Made by a program: the position numbers and the translations under genes. From Luteimonas saliphila (GTDB lineage Bacteria > Pseudomonadota > Gammaproteobacteria > Xanthomonadales > Xanthomonadaceae), in the NCBI RefSeq assembly GCF_016774335.1, contig NZ_JAETWA010000013.1, positions 1 to 64,000 on the forward strand: a DNA stretch of 64,000 bases, written 5' to 3'. The notes below the pieces were generated by a model. That model saw nothing but the letters and a program-made list of their open reading frames with translations. It did no database searches and was not told where the DNA came from. Shown in pieces: positions 16,534 through 25,139 of this stretch (position 1 is its first letter; each line of letters begins with the position of its first letter).

Positions 16534-17367
16534 TCAGCCGGCCGCGGCGACGACCTGCTTGCGCCACTCGCGCGGCGATCGCCCGGTCTGGGCCTTGAAC
16601 GCGCGCGACAGCGCCGCCTCGCTGCCGTAGCCGATCTGCGGCGCCACGATCTTCAGCGGCCGCCCGCGCCGCAGTGCCTGCTGCGCCAGGCCGATGCGCC
16701 AGCCCTGCAGGTACTGCCCCGGCGTGGTGCCCACCGACTCGCGGAAGCTGGCGGCGAACACGCTGCGCGACATGCCGGCAACCTGCGCCAGTTCGTCCAG
16801 CGACCAGTCCTTCGCCGGCGCCTCGTGCATCGCCACCAGCGCGTTGCGCAGGCGCGGATGCGACAGCCCCGACAGCAGCCCGCCCTGCACCTCGCCGCTT
16901 TCCATCAGCTGGCGCAGGATCTGGATCATCACCACCTCGAACAGGCGCTCGACCAGCGCGACGCGTCCGCAGCGATGCTCGAACGCTTCCTCGAACAGCA
17001 GCGCCAGCACCGGCGCCGCGCCGCCGACCTCGTCCAGCGGCAGACACACCACCGGCGGCAACGCCGCGGCGATGGGATTGGCCGAGCCGCCCTCGAAGGC
17101 CAGGTGCGCGCAGACCATGTCCGCGCCGCGCTCGGGATCGGTGACGAAGCGGTGGGTCAGCGGCCGCGGATACAGCAGCAGGCTGGGCCGCTCCACGCGC
17201 AGCGATTCGCGGCCGTGGACGACCTCGACCGCGCCTTCGCGCACCAGGTGCAGCTGGCCGTGTTCGCCATCGCTTTCGACGGTGTTGATGCCGCACAGCG
17301 GGCCGGTGTTGAACACCTGGGCGCTCACCGGGAAGTGGATCATAAGGGCGGCGAGCCTGTCGGCCAT
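16534..17367 (-). CDS. AraC-family transcription regulator with cupin-like sensor domain
   Basis: The 277-residue protein has an N-terminal cupin-type domain (about 5-160, including LLLYPRPLTHRFV) and a C-terminal double helix-turn-helix of the AraC type (about 180-275, with WSLDELAQVAGMSRSVFAASF and IGYGSEAALSRAFKAQTGRSP). The ATG at 17367 follows a clear AGGAG element. It is convergent with the ABC exporter gene, which ends 16 nt away. No obvious target gene is adjacent except itself, so its regulon is unknown. Confidence 0.92.
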   Translation of the reverse strand: MADRLAALMIHFPVSAQVFNTGPLCGINTVESDGEHGQLHLVREGAVEVVHGRESLRVERPSLLLYPRPLTHRFVTDPERGADMVCAHLAFEGGSANPIAAALPPVVCLPLDEVGGAAPVLALLFEEAFEHRCGRVALVERLFEVVMIQILRQLMESGEVQGGLLSGLSHPRLRNALVAMHEAPAKDWSLDELAQVAGMSRSVFAASFRESVGTTPGQYLQGWRIGLAQQALRRGRPLKIVAPQIGYGSEAALSRAFKAQTGRSPREWRKQVVAAAG

Positions 17368-17593
17368 GCGGGACTCCTGGTCAATTTTTCGCGACTTTAC
17401 CTCACCCATGATCCCGGCAGGTGTCGCGCAATACGCCTTCCCGGTCCGACGCCCGGCGTCGGGCATGCCGAGGCTGGCCCCCTCTGCTCCGGCGCGCCGC
17501 ACGGCCTCACCGACACCCGCAAGCACCGGCTCCCCAGGACCTGCCGGATTTCCTGCGCGAGTGTGGCGTCGTCACGCATCGCCAATCCGCCCG

Positions 17594-17621
17594 GAGGACG
17601 CATGCCCCGGCATGCGTCCTC
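17594..17621. terminator. 28-bp perfect palindrome, terminator-like
   Basis: GAGGACGCATGCC and GGCATGCGTCCTC form a perfect inverted repeat around two bases, followed on the plus strand by CTTTCG. It lies 37 nt after the stop of the XRE regulator gene read on the minus strand, and about 230 nt upstream of the AraC gene. A transcription terminator for the XRE gene is the simplest reading, although the T-run is on the other side; a binding site is an alternative. The rest of 17368-17593 shows no gene. Confidence 0.5.
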
Positions 17622-17657
17622 TTTCGTGTCCGCTTCACGGCGCCGTGCAGCGCGACT

Positions 17658-18485
17658 TCAATCCGCGCGTGCCAGCGCCCGGCAATGCGCGGCGGTGTCC
17701 TCGTCCACCGGGAAACAGCACTCGATGTGCAACTCGTCGAGGGTGACGTCGCGCGGCATCGCGAAGGTGGTGATGGTGGAGAAAAAGCGCAACACCACCT
17801 CGCCGCTGCGCAGCTGCGTGGTCAGCAGCGGCGACGGCGCGCGCGACAGGTCGCGCAGGCGCCAATGCGCGGGCACGCCGGGATAGGCGAGGACCTCGTC
17901 GAGCAGCGCACGCGCGCTTGCGTCGGTGGGCGCGGCCGCAACGCGGTCGTGCAGGTGGTGGACCAGTTCGCCGGCCACCTCCTCCCAGTTGGCGATCGCC
18001 GAGCGCAGGTCGGCCGGGTCGAAGAACTGGCGCATGATGTTGCGGTGGGCGCTGTCGCGTCCGAGCACGGCGCGGTTCACCCGGACGGCGGCGGCGTTCT
18101 CGCGCAGCACGTCCCATTGCCGGTTGATCAGGAACGCGGGGTACGGTTCCTGCTGCGCGAGGATCGCGTCGATCGCCTGGTCGATCCGCGCCAGCGACAC
18201 CGCATGCAACGCGCTCTCCGGATAGGCCGGGGCGTAGCCCGCGGCGAGCAGCAGCGCGTTGCGTTCGCGCAGCGGCATGTCCAGTGCATCCGCGAGGCGC
18301 GCCAGCAGCTCGCGGCCCGGCTGCGCCTTGCCGGTCTCGATGCAGCTCAGGTGGCGGGTGGAAATGCCTGCCGACAGGGCGAGGTCGAGCTGGCTGGCGC
18401 GTCGCGCGGCGCGCCACTCGCGCAGCAGCGTGCCCACCGGTGCGAGGGCCGCGGGATCGGTCTGGCGGACGCGACTGCTCTCCAT
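17658..18485 (-). CDS. XRE-family regulator with MmyB-like ligand-binding domain
   Basis: The 275-residue protein has an N-terminal helix-turn-helix (about 15-75: LREWRAARRASQLDLALSAG, then ISTRHLSCIETGKAQPGREL) and a C-terminal MmyB-like domain that binds small hydrophobic ligands in studied members. It is divergent from the PEP-mutase-like gene at 18638. Two 17-bp inverted repeats in the intergenic region are probable operators. A role in controlling its neighbour is inferred from position. Confidence 0.93.
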   Translation of the reverse strand: MESSRVRQTDPAALAPVGTLLREWRAARRASQLDLALSAGISTRHLSCIETGKAQPGRELLARLADALDMPLRERNALLLAAGYAPAYPESALHAVSLARIDQAIDAILAQQEPYPAFLINRQWDVLRENAAAVRVNRAVLGRDSAHRNIMRQFFDPADLRSAIANWEEVAGELVHHLHDRVAAAPTDASARALLDEVLAYPGVPAHWRLRDLSRAPSPLLTTQLRSGEVVLRFFSTITTFAMPRDVTLDELHIECCFPVDEDTAAHCRALARAD

Positions 18486-18520
18486 GCGCCGAGCATAAGC
18501 CGCACGTGTTCAGCCGCGCC

Positions 18521-18560
18521 ATGACCTGCGAGGTCATGCCGGCATGACCGTGCGCGTCAT
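18521..18560. promoter_or_regulatory. Two tandem 17-bp operators for the XRE regulator
   Basis: ATGACCTGCGAGGTCAT at 18521-18537 and ATGACCGTGCGCGTCAT at 18544-18560 are two copies of an ATGAC-centred palindrome with centres 23 bp apart, about two helical turns. They lie between the divergent XRE gene (start 18485) and the PEP-mutase-like gene (start 18638). The first is a perfect palindrome apart from its centre; the second has one mismatched pair. This layout is what a dimeric regulator controlling both directions would use. Confidence 0.65.
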
Positions 18561-18637
18561 TGGCGCCATGCCCCCGATCGAGCAGTCTTCCGCCGCACCA
18601 CAGCCACCACACACCATCCACTTCCCGGGAGCGATGC

Positions 18638-19414
18638 ATGGGCACGCAAGCCGACAAGGCCGTTGTATTCCGTTCGCTGCACGCAGGCTTGCAGCCGCTG
18701 GTGCTGTACAACGCCTGGGACCCGGGCAGCGCGTGCGCGGTGGCCGAGTCGGGTGCGCACGCGATCGCCACCGGCAGCTGGTCGGTGGCCGCGGCCCACG
18801 GCTATGCCGATGGCGAGCGCATGCCGCTGGCGCTGGCGATGGACAACCTCGCGCGGATCGTGGCGACGACCACGCTCCCGGTCACGGTCGACCTGGAGGG
18901 CGGCTACGGCGAAACGGCCGCGGAGGTGGGCGCCACCGTCGCCCGGGCGATCGGGGCCGGCGCGGTGGGCTGCAACCTGGAAGACGGCCATCCCGCAGGC
19001 GGTGGCCTGCGCGCGGTCTCGGACCAGGCCCTGCGCCTGGCGCAGGCGCGCGCGTCCGCCGATGCGGCAGGCGTGCCGCTGTTCCTCAATGCGCGCACCG
19101 ACGTGTTCCTGCAGTCGCCACCCGAGGCGCACGACGCGGCGATGGTCGAACGCGCGCTCGAGCGCGCACGCGCGTATGCAGCGGCGGGCGCGGATGGCCT
19201 GTTCGCCCCGGGACTGGCCGACGAGGCCCTGATCGCGAGGCTGGTGCGGGACTCGCCGTTGCCGGTCAACGTCATGGCGGGTCCGGACACACCGTCGCTG
19301 TCGCGGCTCGCCGCGCTGGGCGTGGCGCGCGTCAGCCATGGTCCCGGCCCTTATCTCGCAGCGATGGGCGCGCTCACGCAGGCGGCCAGGCAGGCGGCAG
19401 CAATCGACGCCTGA
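18638..19414 (+). CDS. Isocitrate lyase/PEP mutase family enzyme
   Basis: The 258-residue TIM-barrel protein shows the PEP-mutase/isocitrate-lyase layout: VLYNAWDPGSACAVAESGAH, GSWSVAAAHG, a VTVDLEGGYG metal site, GAVGCNLEDGH and LFLNARTDVFL. Members make or break C-C or C-P bonds of 2-oxo acids; the catalytic KKCGH loop of true isocitrate lyases is absent, so the reaction is not known. The ATG at 18638 has a CGGGAG element 5-10 nt upstream. It is divergent from the XRE regulator and convergent with a LysR gene that ends 3 nt away. Confidence 0.9.
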   Translation: MGTQADKAVVFRSLHAGLQPLVLYNAWDPGSACAVAESGAHAIATGSWSVAAAHGYADGERMPLALAMDNLARIVATTTLPVTVDLEGGYGETAAEVGATVARAIGAGAVGCNLEDGHPAGGGLRAVSDQALRLAQARASADAAGVPLFLNARTDVFLQSPPEAHDAAMVERALERARAYAAAGADGLFAPGLADEALIARLVRDSPLPVNVMAGPDTPSLSRLAALGVARVSHGPGPYLAAMGALTQAARQAAAIDA

Positions 19415-19417
19415 GGC

Positions 19418-20305
19418 TCACTCCGGCGTCGCGTGCGCCACCAGGTGATCGAGTACCGCGCGTACCGCCGGCAGCATCCCCCGCCGGTGCGGCATCACCA
19501 CGGTGGTGGTCACCTCGCCCGCCTGCCAGTCGGGCAGCACGCGCCGCAACGCGCCGGACGCGATCGCGTCGCGGCACATGGGCGCCGGCAAGGGCGCGAT
19601 GCCCAGGCCGTGCGCAGCCGCGGACAGCAGCACCACCGATTCGTTCGCCGTCATCCGCGGACGCGGCGCGACCCGCACGCGGCGGCCGCTGCCGTCGGCG
19701 AGGATCCATTCCCGCGCATGGGTGCCGACCAGGACGCCGTCGTGCGACTGCAGGTCCTCCGGCGCCTGCGGTTCGCCGCGTGCGGACAGGTAGGCCGGCG
19801 CGGCGACCAGCACCACCGGCTCCACATGGAGCAGCCTCTGCACGAGGCCGGAATCGGGCAAGGGCGCGAAATGGCTGCGCACCGCGAGGTCGTAGCCCTC
19901 CTGGACCAGGTCGACGAAGCGGTCGGTGACGTCGAGGTCCAGCCGCAGCGCTGGATACCTGGACGCGATCTGCGGCAGCAGGCCGGCCAGCAGCCCCTGC
20001 GCCACCGGCATCGACGCGGTGAGGCGGACCGTTCCGCTGGGCTCGGCGACGCGCCGGCGCACCACCTCTTCCGCGGCGTCCATCTCGATCCGGGCCGCCC
20101 GCGCATGCTCGTGGAAATCGCGCCCGACCTCGGTCAGCTGGAAGCTGCGCGAGGTGCGCTGGATGAGGCGCACGCCGAGCGCGGCCTCAAGCTGCGCCAC
20201 GCGCTTGCTGATCGTCGACTTCGGGATGCCGAGCTGGCGCGAGGCCGCCGCGAAACCGCCGTGCTCGACTGCGGCGGCGAACAACAGCAGGTCGTTGGGA
20301 TTCAT
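19418..20305 (-). CDS. LysR-family transcription regulator
   Basis: About 295 residues with an N-terminal winged helix-turn-helix (FAAAVEHGGFAAASRQLGIP, then STISKRVAQLEAALGVRLIQ) and a C-terminal LysR substrate-binding domain. The ATG at 20305 (MNPNDLLLF) fits the family; an ATG at 20320 would add five residues and neither has a strong ribosome site. It is divergent from the GST-like gene at 20410, the usual arrangement for a LysR regulator and its target. Nested palindromes lie in between. Confidence 0.93.
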   Translation of the reverse strand: MNPNDLLLFAAAVEHGGFAAASRQLGIPKSTISKRVAQLEAALGVRLIQRTSRSFQLTEVGRDFHEHARAARIEMDAAEEVVRRRVAEPSGTVRLTASMPVAQGLLAGLLPQIASRYPALRLDLDVTDRFVDLVQEGYDLAVRSHFAPLPDSGLVQRLLHVEPVVLVAAPAYLSARGEPQAPEDLQSHDGVLVGTHAREWILADGSGRRVRVAPRPRMTANESVVLLSAAAHGLGIAPLPAPMCRDAIASGALRRVLPDWQAGEVTTTVVMPHRRGMLPAVRAVLDHLVAHATPE

Positions 20306-20322
20306 GTGAAATGTCTGCATTC

Positions 20323-20345
20323 ATGGACGATAAGTCCATTTATCG
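20323..20345. promoter_or_regulatory. Overlapping palindromes between lysR-type gene and GST gene
   Basis: ATGGACGATAAGTCCAT (20323-20339) is a palindrome with six-base arms around five bases, and CGATAAGTCCATTTATCG (20328-20345) is a second one sharing half its bases. They sit directly upstream of the LysR start and 65 bp upstream of the GST start. LysR proteins typically bind T-N11-A dyads in such a place, so this is a likely regulatory site. Confidence 0.55.
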
Positions 20346-20409
20346 CCGACTACCCCGCCAAAGTCCACGCCGGTACCGTGGCCGCTCCTCCACTTTCGAT
20401 CCCCGAGCC

Positions 20410-21114
20410 ATGTCCCCGATCCTGTTCTACGGTGTTCCCTCCGGCTGCTCGTTCGGCGCCATCGTCGCCCTGGAGTGGCTGGGCCGGCCCTACCGGCTGT
20501 GCCGCATCGCCCTGCCCGAGGGCCTCACCGCCGCCTACCGTCGCATCAACCCCGTGCGGGAAACGCCCGCGCTGCTGACTGCGGACGGCGCCGCACTGAG
20601 CGAGAGCGTGGCCATCCTCAACCACATCGCCGCGTCCGGGATCGACCGCGGCCTCGGCTTCGCCCAGGGCACGCGCGATTTCGACCGCCTCAACCGCATG
20701 CTGGCCTGGCTCAACACCACCTTCTTCAACGCGTTCGCGCCGTTGTGGCACCTGGTCGATCACGCGTTGCCCGAAGCGGACAAGGCCGCGCTGCGCGGGT
20801 ACGGCCGCGACCAGGTCGCGCTCGCGCATGCGCAGCTCGAAGCCATGCTCGGCGAGCGCGAATGGCTGCTGGGCGACCGGCGCTCGCTGGCCGACGCCTA
20901 CTTCGTCGGCATCGCGCGCTGGACCAAGTATCACGACGTGGTCGACCGCCAGGACTATCCCCACGTGCAGCGTCTGTTCGACAGGCTGCAGGCCGATCCG
21001 GCCGTGGTCTTCGCCCACGCCATCGAGCGCGGGGAGTCCCCGGCCGGCGGCGGCGGCTTCCTGGGCCACGTGACGCTGGAACAGGCCCTGGACGAGCTGC
21101 GCGTCGAGGGGTGA
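20410..21114 (+). CDS. Glutathione S-transferase family protein
   Basis: The 234-residue product starts with a thioredoxin-like GST N-terminal domain (FYGVPSGCSFGAIVALEWLG, then the cis-proline and ESVAIL glutathione-site region near residues 50-70) and an all-helical C-terminal domain (about 90-205). A glycine-rich tail (GESPAGGGGFLGHVTLEQAL) follows. It probably conjugates or reduces using glutathione; substrate unknown. The ATG at 20410 is the natural start. It is divergent from the LysR regulator, its likely controller. Confidence 0.9.
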   Translation: MSPILFYGVPSGCSFGAIVALEWLGRPYRLCRIALPEGLTAAYRRINPVRETPALLTADGAALSESVAILNHIAASGIDRGLGFAQGTRDFDRLNRMLAWLNTTFFNAFAPLWHLVDHALPEADKAALRGYGRDQVALAHAQLEAMLGEREWLLGDRRSLADAYFVGIARWTKYHDVVDRQDYPHVQRLFDRLQADPAVVFAHAIERGESPAGGGGFLGHVTLEQALDELRVEG

Positions 21115-21133
21115 GCGCCGGCGGGTTCGCCGC

Positions 21134-22759
21134 TCAGCCCGGGCAGGCCCGGGCGAGCAGGTCGCCGGCCGGTGCGTCGTCGGGCAGCAGGCCGAAGACC
21201 AGCCCGCGCGCGCCGCCGAGCCGGCTGCGGCAGAACGTCGCCGCGGCCGGGGATCGGGCGCGCAGCAGCACCGCCGCCTGCAGCAGCAGCGCCATGTCCG
21301 CCACACGCCGGCGCGCATCGGCCTCGGCGGCCGGCTTCGCCAGGTCCGCGCGCAACGCCGCGAGCGCGGCATCGAAGCCGGCGTCGATGCCCGCCGCCAG
21401 GTCCAGGCGCGCCAGCAGCGCCTCGCCGGTCGCGGGCTCCCGCGCAAGCGCGCGCAGCACGTCCAGGCACTGGATGTTGCCGCTGCCTTCCCAGATCGAG
21501 TTCAGCGGCGCTTGCCGGTACAGGCGCGGCAGCAGCGATTCCTCGACATAGCCGGCGCCGCCCAGGCATTCCTGCGCCTCGTTGACGAAGGCCGGCGCGC
21601 GCTTGCAGATCCAGAACTTGCCGATCGCGGTGGCGATGCGGGCGAACGCGGCCTGCGCCGGGTCGCGCGGCGCGGCGTCCACCGCGTTCGCCACGTGCAT
21701 CGCCAGCGCGGTCGCGGCCTCCGATTCGACCGCGAGGTCGGCCAGCACGTTGCGCATCAGCGGCTGGTCGGCCAGCGCCCTGCCGAAGGCATGCCGGTGC
21801 CGGCAGTGGTGCAGCGCCTGCGCCAGCGCCATCCGCATCAACCCGGCCGAGCCGAGCATGCAGTCGAGCCGGGTCAGCATCACCATGCCGATGATGGTGG
21901 CCACGCCGCGCCCCTCGTCGCCGACGCGGTGCGCGCGCGCGGCATCGAACTCGATCTCGGACGAGGCGTTGCTCCAGTCGCCGAGCTTGTCCTTCAGCCG
22001 CATCAGGCGGAAGCCGTTGAGCTCGCCGCCTGGCAGGCGCCGCGGCAGCAGGAAGCAGGTCAACCCACCCGGGGCCTGTGCCAGGACCAGGAAGCCGTCG
22101 CTCATCGGCGCGGAGAAGAACCACTTGTGGCCGCGCAGCAGGTAGTCGTCGCCGCCCGGCAGCGGTGTCGCGTTCGTGGTGTTGGCCCGCACGTCGCTGC
22201 CGCCCTGCTTCTCGGTCATGCCCATGCCGAGGGTGAGGCCGGCCTTGTCGGCCATCGGCAAGTCGCGCGCGTCGTAGCGGCAGGCAACCACCTTCTGCAC
22301 CCAGCCGTACAGCGCCGGCGCGCGCGCGAGCACCGGGACCGCCGCATGGGTCATGGTCAACGGACAACTGCTGCCCGGTTCGGCCTGGTAGTGCAGGTAG
22401 CTCAGCGCCGCGCGGGCGACATGCGCGCCCGGCACCGGCTCGGCCCACGACAGGCCGGCGACGCCGTGTCCGATCGCAGCCTCCATCACGCGGTGGTAAT
22501 GCGGATGGAACTCGACCGTGTCGATGCGGTGGCCGCCGCGGTCGTGGGTGTGCAGGCGCGGACGGTCGCGGTGCGCCTCGTACGACCACGCGAGCACGTC
22601 GCCACCGGCGAGCGCGCCGTAGGCCGCGATCCGGTCGGCGAACGCCGCGCCGCCTTCGCGCGCGAGCGCCTCGCGCAGCAGGACATCGTCGCGCCACAGG
22701 TCGCGCGGGCCGAATTCCGGCGGCTGGTTGGACACCTCGTGGGTGGCAGATCCGGTCAT
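21134..22759 (-). CDS. AidB-like acyl-CoA dehydrogenase
   Basis: The 541-residue protein has the length and layout of the AidB branch of acyl-CoA dehydrogenases: TMTHAAVPVL, then GMGMTEKQGGSDVRANTT, GHKWFFSAPM, and the C-terminal AQECLGGAGYVEES and NSIWEGSGNIQCLDVLR. AidB of E. coli binds FAD and DNA and belongs to the adaptive response to alkylation; other members act as isovaleryl-type dehydrogenases. The start ATG at 22759 overlaps the stop of the monooxygenase gene by 4 nt, so the two flavoproteins are coupled. Confidence 0.9.
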   Translation of the reverse strand: MTGSATHEVSNQPPEFGPRDLWRDDVLLREALAREGGAAFADRIAAYGALAGGDVLAWSYEAHRDRPRLHTHDRGGHRIDTVEFHPHYHRVMEAAIGHGVAGLSWAEPVPGAHVARAALSYLHYQAEPGSSCPLTMTHAAVPVLARAPALYGWVQKVVACRYDARDLPMADKAGLTLGMGMTEKQGGSDVRANTTNATPLPGGDDYLLRGHKWFFSAPMSDGFLVLAQAPGGLTCFLLPRRLPGGELNGFRLMRLKDKLGDWSNASSEIEFDAARAHRVGDEGRGVATIIGMVMLTRLDCMLGSAGLMRMALAQALHHCRHRHAFGRALADQPLMRNVLADLAVESEAATALAMHVANAVDAAPRDPAQAAFARIATAIGKFWICKRAPAFVNEAQECLGGAGYVEESLLPRLYRQAPLNSIWEGSGNIQCLDVLRALAREPATGEALLARLDLAAGIDAGFDAALAALRADLAKPAAEADARRRVADMALLLQAAVLLRARSPAAATFCRSRLGGARGLVFGLLPDDAPAGDLLARACPG

Positions 22760-24012
22760 GACGCGATCCTCCCTTCGCCGCGGCCACGCACGCCATCGGC
22801 CAGCGCGTCGACGAAGCCTTCGTCGAGCGCGATCCGGCCGAACAGGCCCTGCTGGGTGCCGCTCAGCACCCGCAGCATATGCGTTCTGCCGAACGGGAGC
22901 CTGCCCGCGGGCAGCAGCGCGAGATCGCGCAGCTTCGCCACCGTGTCGTGGTCGGACTGGAACATCGGCGTCAGCCAGCGGCTCCACTGCTGGTAGATGG
23001 CCACGTGACGGACGCGCTCGCGCTGGAACGCGGCCAGCGCCTCCGGCAGCGGATCGCCGCTGCGCAACGCATCGGCCAGCGCCATCGCATCCATCAGCGC
23101 CATGTTCACGCCCTGCCCCAGTTGCGGGCTCATCGCGTGTGCGGCATCGCCGATGAGCACCGCATGGCCGCGATGCCACTGCGTCAGCACCGCGTCGCGG
23201 TAGCTGGCGCGCGCCAGGTGCGCGGGCGCGGCGATCGCATCGAGCAGCGGCGCGACCTCCGGCCACATCGCCCGCACCTCGGCCTTCCAGGCATCGAGGC
23301 CGGCTTCGCGCCAGGTGTCGAACGTGCCTGTCGGCAGGCTCCAGAAGAATCCCAGCTTCGGTGCGTCGTCTCCGGGGCGCGTGCCCACCGGCAGCAGCCC
23401 GATCATCCTGCGCGCGGCGACATAGCGCTGCCGCAGTTCGCGCAGGTGCGGCCAGCCGGATGCCGGCAGCAGGCACCACAACGCCCCCCAGGGATACGGC
23501 TGGTCGAGCCGGACGCGCCCGAGCCGCGCGCGCAGCAGCGAACCCGCGCCATCTGCCACCACGACGAGGTCGTACGGCCCGTGGCGCGCGCCGGCCTCGT
23601 CGTGGAGCGTGCGCCCGTCGTCGTCGAGCGCGACGATGCGCACGCCCGCGCGCACGTCCCGATGGCCCTCGAACGCCTGCGCCAGGATCGAGAACAGCGC
23701 ACCGCGCTGCAGCCCGATCCCCGCCAGCCGCGGATCGAGCGCCGCGTAGCGCATGTCCATCACCGCGCGCCCGCAGGGCGTCTGGCCGAACAGGCGTTCG
23801 ACCACCGCACCATGCCGCAGGACCTGCGGCAACAACCCCATCCGCCACAGCACCTGCAGGCCGCTCGGCTGCAGCAGGAATCCGGCGCCGATCGGCCCGG
23901 GCACCGGCACCCGCTCGAACACCTCCACCGCGTGCCCGTCGCGCGACAGCAGCACCGCCGCGCACTGGCCGGCGCTGCCGTAGCCGACGATCGCGATGCG
24001 CAGTCGCTTCAC
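22756..24012 (-). CDS. FAD-dependent monooxygenase (UbiH/salicylate hydroxylase-like)
   Basis: The 418-residue protein opens with a Rossmann motif IAIVGYGSAGQCAAVLL and has the DG motif (VVVADGAGS) and the GD motif VLIGDAAHAMSPQLGQGVNM, which define class A flavin hydroxylases. The start is GTG at 24012, since the Rossmann strand begins within four residues and no later start is possible. It lies only 20 nt after a strong terminator of the cold-shock gene. The substrate is unknown. Confidence 0.9.
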   Translation of the reverse strand: MKRLRIAIVGYGSAGQCAAVLLSRDGHAVEVFERVPVPGPIGAGFLLQPSGLQVLWRMGLLPQVLRHGAVVERLFGQTPCGRAVMDMRYAALDPRLAGIGLQRGALFSILAQAFEGHRDVRAGVRIVALDDDGRTLHDEAGARHGPYDLVVVADGAGSLLRARLGRVRLDQPYPWGALWCLLPASGWPHLRELRQRYVAARRMIGLLPVGTRPGDDAPKLGFFWSLPTGTFDTWREAGLDAWKAEVRAMWPEVAPLLDAIAAPAHLARASYRDAVLTQWHRGHAVLIGDAAHAMSPQLGQGVNMALMDAMALADALRSGDPLPEALAAFQRERVRHVAIYQQWSRWLTPMFQSDHDTVAKLRDLALLPAGRLPFGRTHMLRVLSGTQQGLFGRIALDEGFVDALADGVRGRGEGRIAS

Positions 24013-24031
24013 CCGACCGGCCCGCGCGCAG

Positions 24032-24055
24032 AAAAAAGCCCCGCCAGGGCGGGGC
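24032..24055 (-). terminator. Intrinsic terminator of the cold-shock gene
   Basis: On the minus strand the stem GCCCCGCC/GGCGGGGC closes a 2-base loop and is followed by six T residues (24037-24032). It lies 25 nt after the cold-shock stop codon and is the clearest factor-independent terminator in the window. The next gene starts only 20 nt further on. Confidence 0.9.
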
Positions 24056-24079
24056 CGGAAGATTCCGTTGCCGACATGG

Positions 24080-24286
24080 TCAGACGACCGGTTGCACCCC
24101 TGCCGCCTGCGCACCCTTCGGACCCTGGGTGACTTCGTACTGGACCCGCTGGCCTTCCTGCAGGCTGCGGAACCCCTTCGAGTCGATCGCCGAGTAATGG
24201 ACGAAGACATCGGCGGTGCCGTCTTCCGGCGCGATGAACCCGAACCCCTTGGCGTCGTTGAACCACTTCACTGTGCCGTATTGCAT
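24080..24286 (-). CDS. Cold-shock protein (CspA family)
   Basis: The 68-residue protein is a single cold-shock domain with both RNA-binding motifs, [15 protein letters not shown] and DVFVHYSAI. Such proteins melt RNA structure and keep mRNAs translatable. It is a single gene with its own terminator; about 97 nt separate it from the phosphorylase gene upstream, leaving space for a promoter and a leader, though no long cold-shock leader is evident. Confidence 0.96.
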   Translation of the reverse strand: MQYGTVKWFNDAKGFGFIAPEDGTADVFVHYSAIDSKGFRSLQEGQRVQYEVTQGPKGAQAAGVQPVV

Positions 24287-24383
24287 GACTCGCGAACCTC
24301 GTGATGGCTGGTGGCGCCCGGCGGGGCTTGCAAGGCGTCCGGCCGGGCCCGCCGAGTATGCAAAGCCCGCCGGGTCGATGCAA

Positions 24384-25139
24384 TCACCCCGCCAGCAGCG
24401 CGGAAACGAGCGCCGGCACGCCCGCCGAGGCCGCGGCGACGTTGTCGAGCACGTCCTGCAGCGTGATCGTCTCGTCCGGATCCGGGCCCGCGCCGGCCGC
24501 CCAGTTGGCGACGATCGCGAGGCACGCGTAGTCCAGTCCCAGCTCGCGCGCGAGCCCGGCTTCGGGCATGCCGGTCATGCCGACCAGGTCGCAGCCGTCG
24601 CGGCGCAGGCGCGCGATCTCGGCCTTCGTCTCCAGTCGCGGACCCTGGGTGGCGCCGTAGCAGCCGCCGTCGACGAGCGCGACGCCGGCGACCTGCGCCG
24701 CGTCGAGCACGCGGTGCCGCAGCGACGGCGTGTAGGGGTCGCCGAAATCGACGTGCAGCACCTCGGTGCCGGGCTCCTCGCAGAGGGTGGACACGCGCCC
24801 CCACGTGTAGTCGATCAACTGGTCCGGGCAGGCGAGCACGCGTGGGCCGAAGCGTTCGGTGATGCCGCCGACGGTGTTCAACGCCAGCACCCGGGTCGCG
24901 CCCAGCGCCTGCAGCGCGGCGAGGTTGGCGCGGTAGTTCACCTGGTGCGGCGGCACCGAATGGCCCTCGCCATGGCGCGCGAGGAACGCGACCCGCCGGC
25001 CGTCGAGCGTACCGACGCGTACGGGCCCGGACAGCGCGCCGTAACGGGTGACCGGCTGGTGGGTCTCGACGTCCTGCAGGTCGGCGAGCGCGTAGAGGCC
25101 GGTGCCGCCGATGACGGCGAGGGAGGGAGTGGGGTTCAT
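24384..25139 (-). CDS. S-methyl-5-thioinosine/purine nucleoside phosphorylase (MTAP family)
   Basis: The 251-residue enzyme has the MTAP/PNP fold: [13 protein letters not shown], a phosphate-binding [34 protein letters not shown] and [17 protein letters not shown]. It cleaves a methylthio-purine nucleoside with phosphate in purine and methionine salvage. In Pseudomonas and relatives the family member prefers methylthioinosine, so that name is more likely than methylthioadenosine phosphorylase. The ATG at 25139 is used; the frame stays open upstream without homology. Confidence 0.9.
   Translation of the reverse strand: MNPTPSLAVIGGTGLYALADLQDVETHQPVTRYGALSGPVRVGTLDGRRVAFLARHGEGHSVPPHQVNYRANLAALQALGATRVLALNTVGGITERFGPRVLACPDQLIDYTWGRVSTLCEEPGTEVLHVDFGDPYTPSLRHRVLDAAQVAGVALVDGGCYGATQGPRLETKAEIARLRRDGCDLVGMTGMPEAGLARELGLDYACLAIVANWAAGAGPDPDETITLQDVLDNVAAASAGVPALVSALLAG

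Noticed and set aside
18544-19929. Plus-strand frame of 461 codons overlapping the PEP-mutase-like gene
   Set aside because: It is a different frame of the same region; the 18638 frame has the conserved barrel motifs and a ribosome site.
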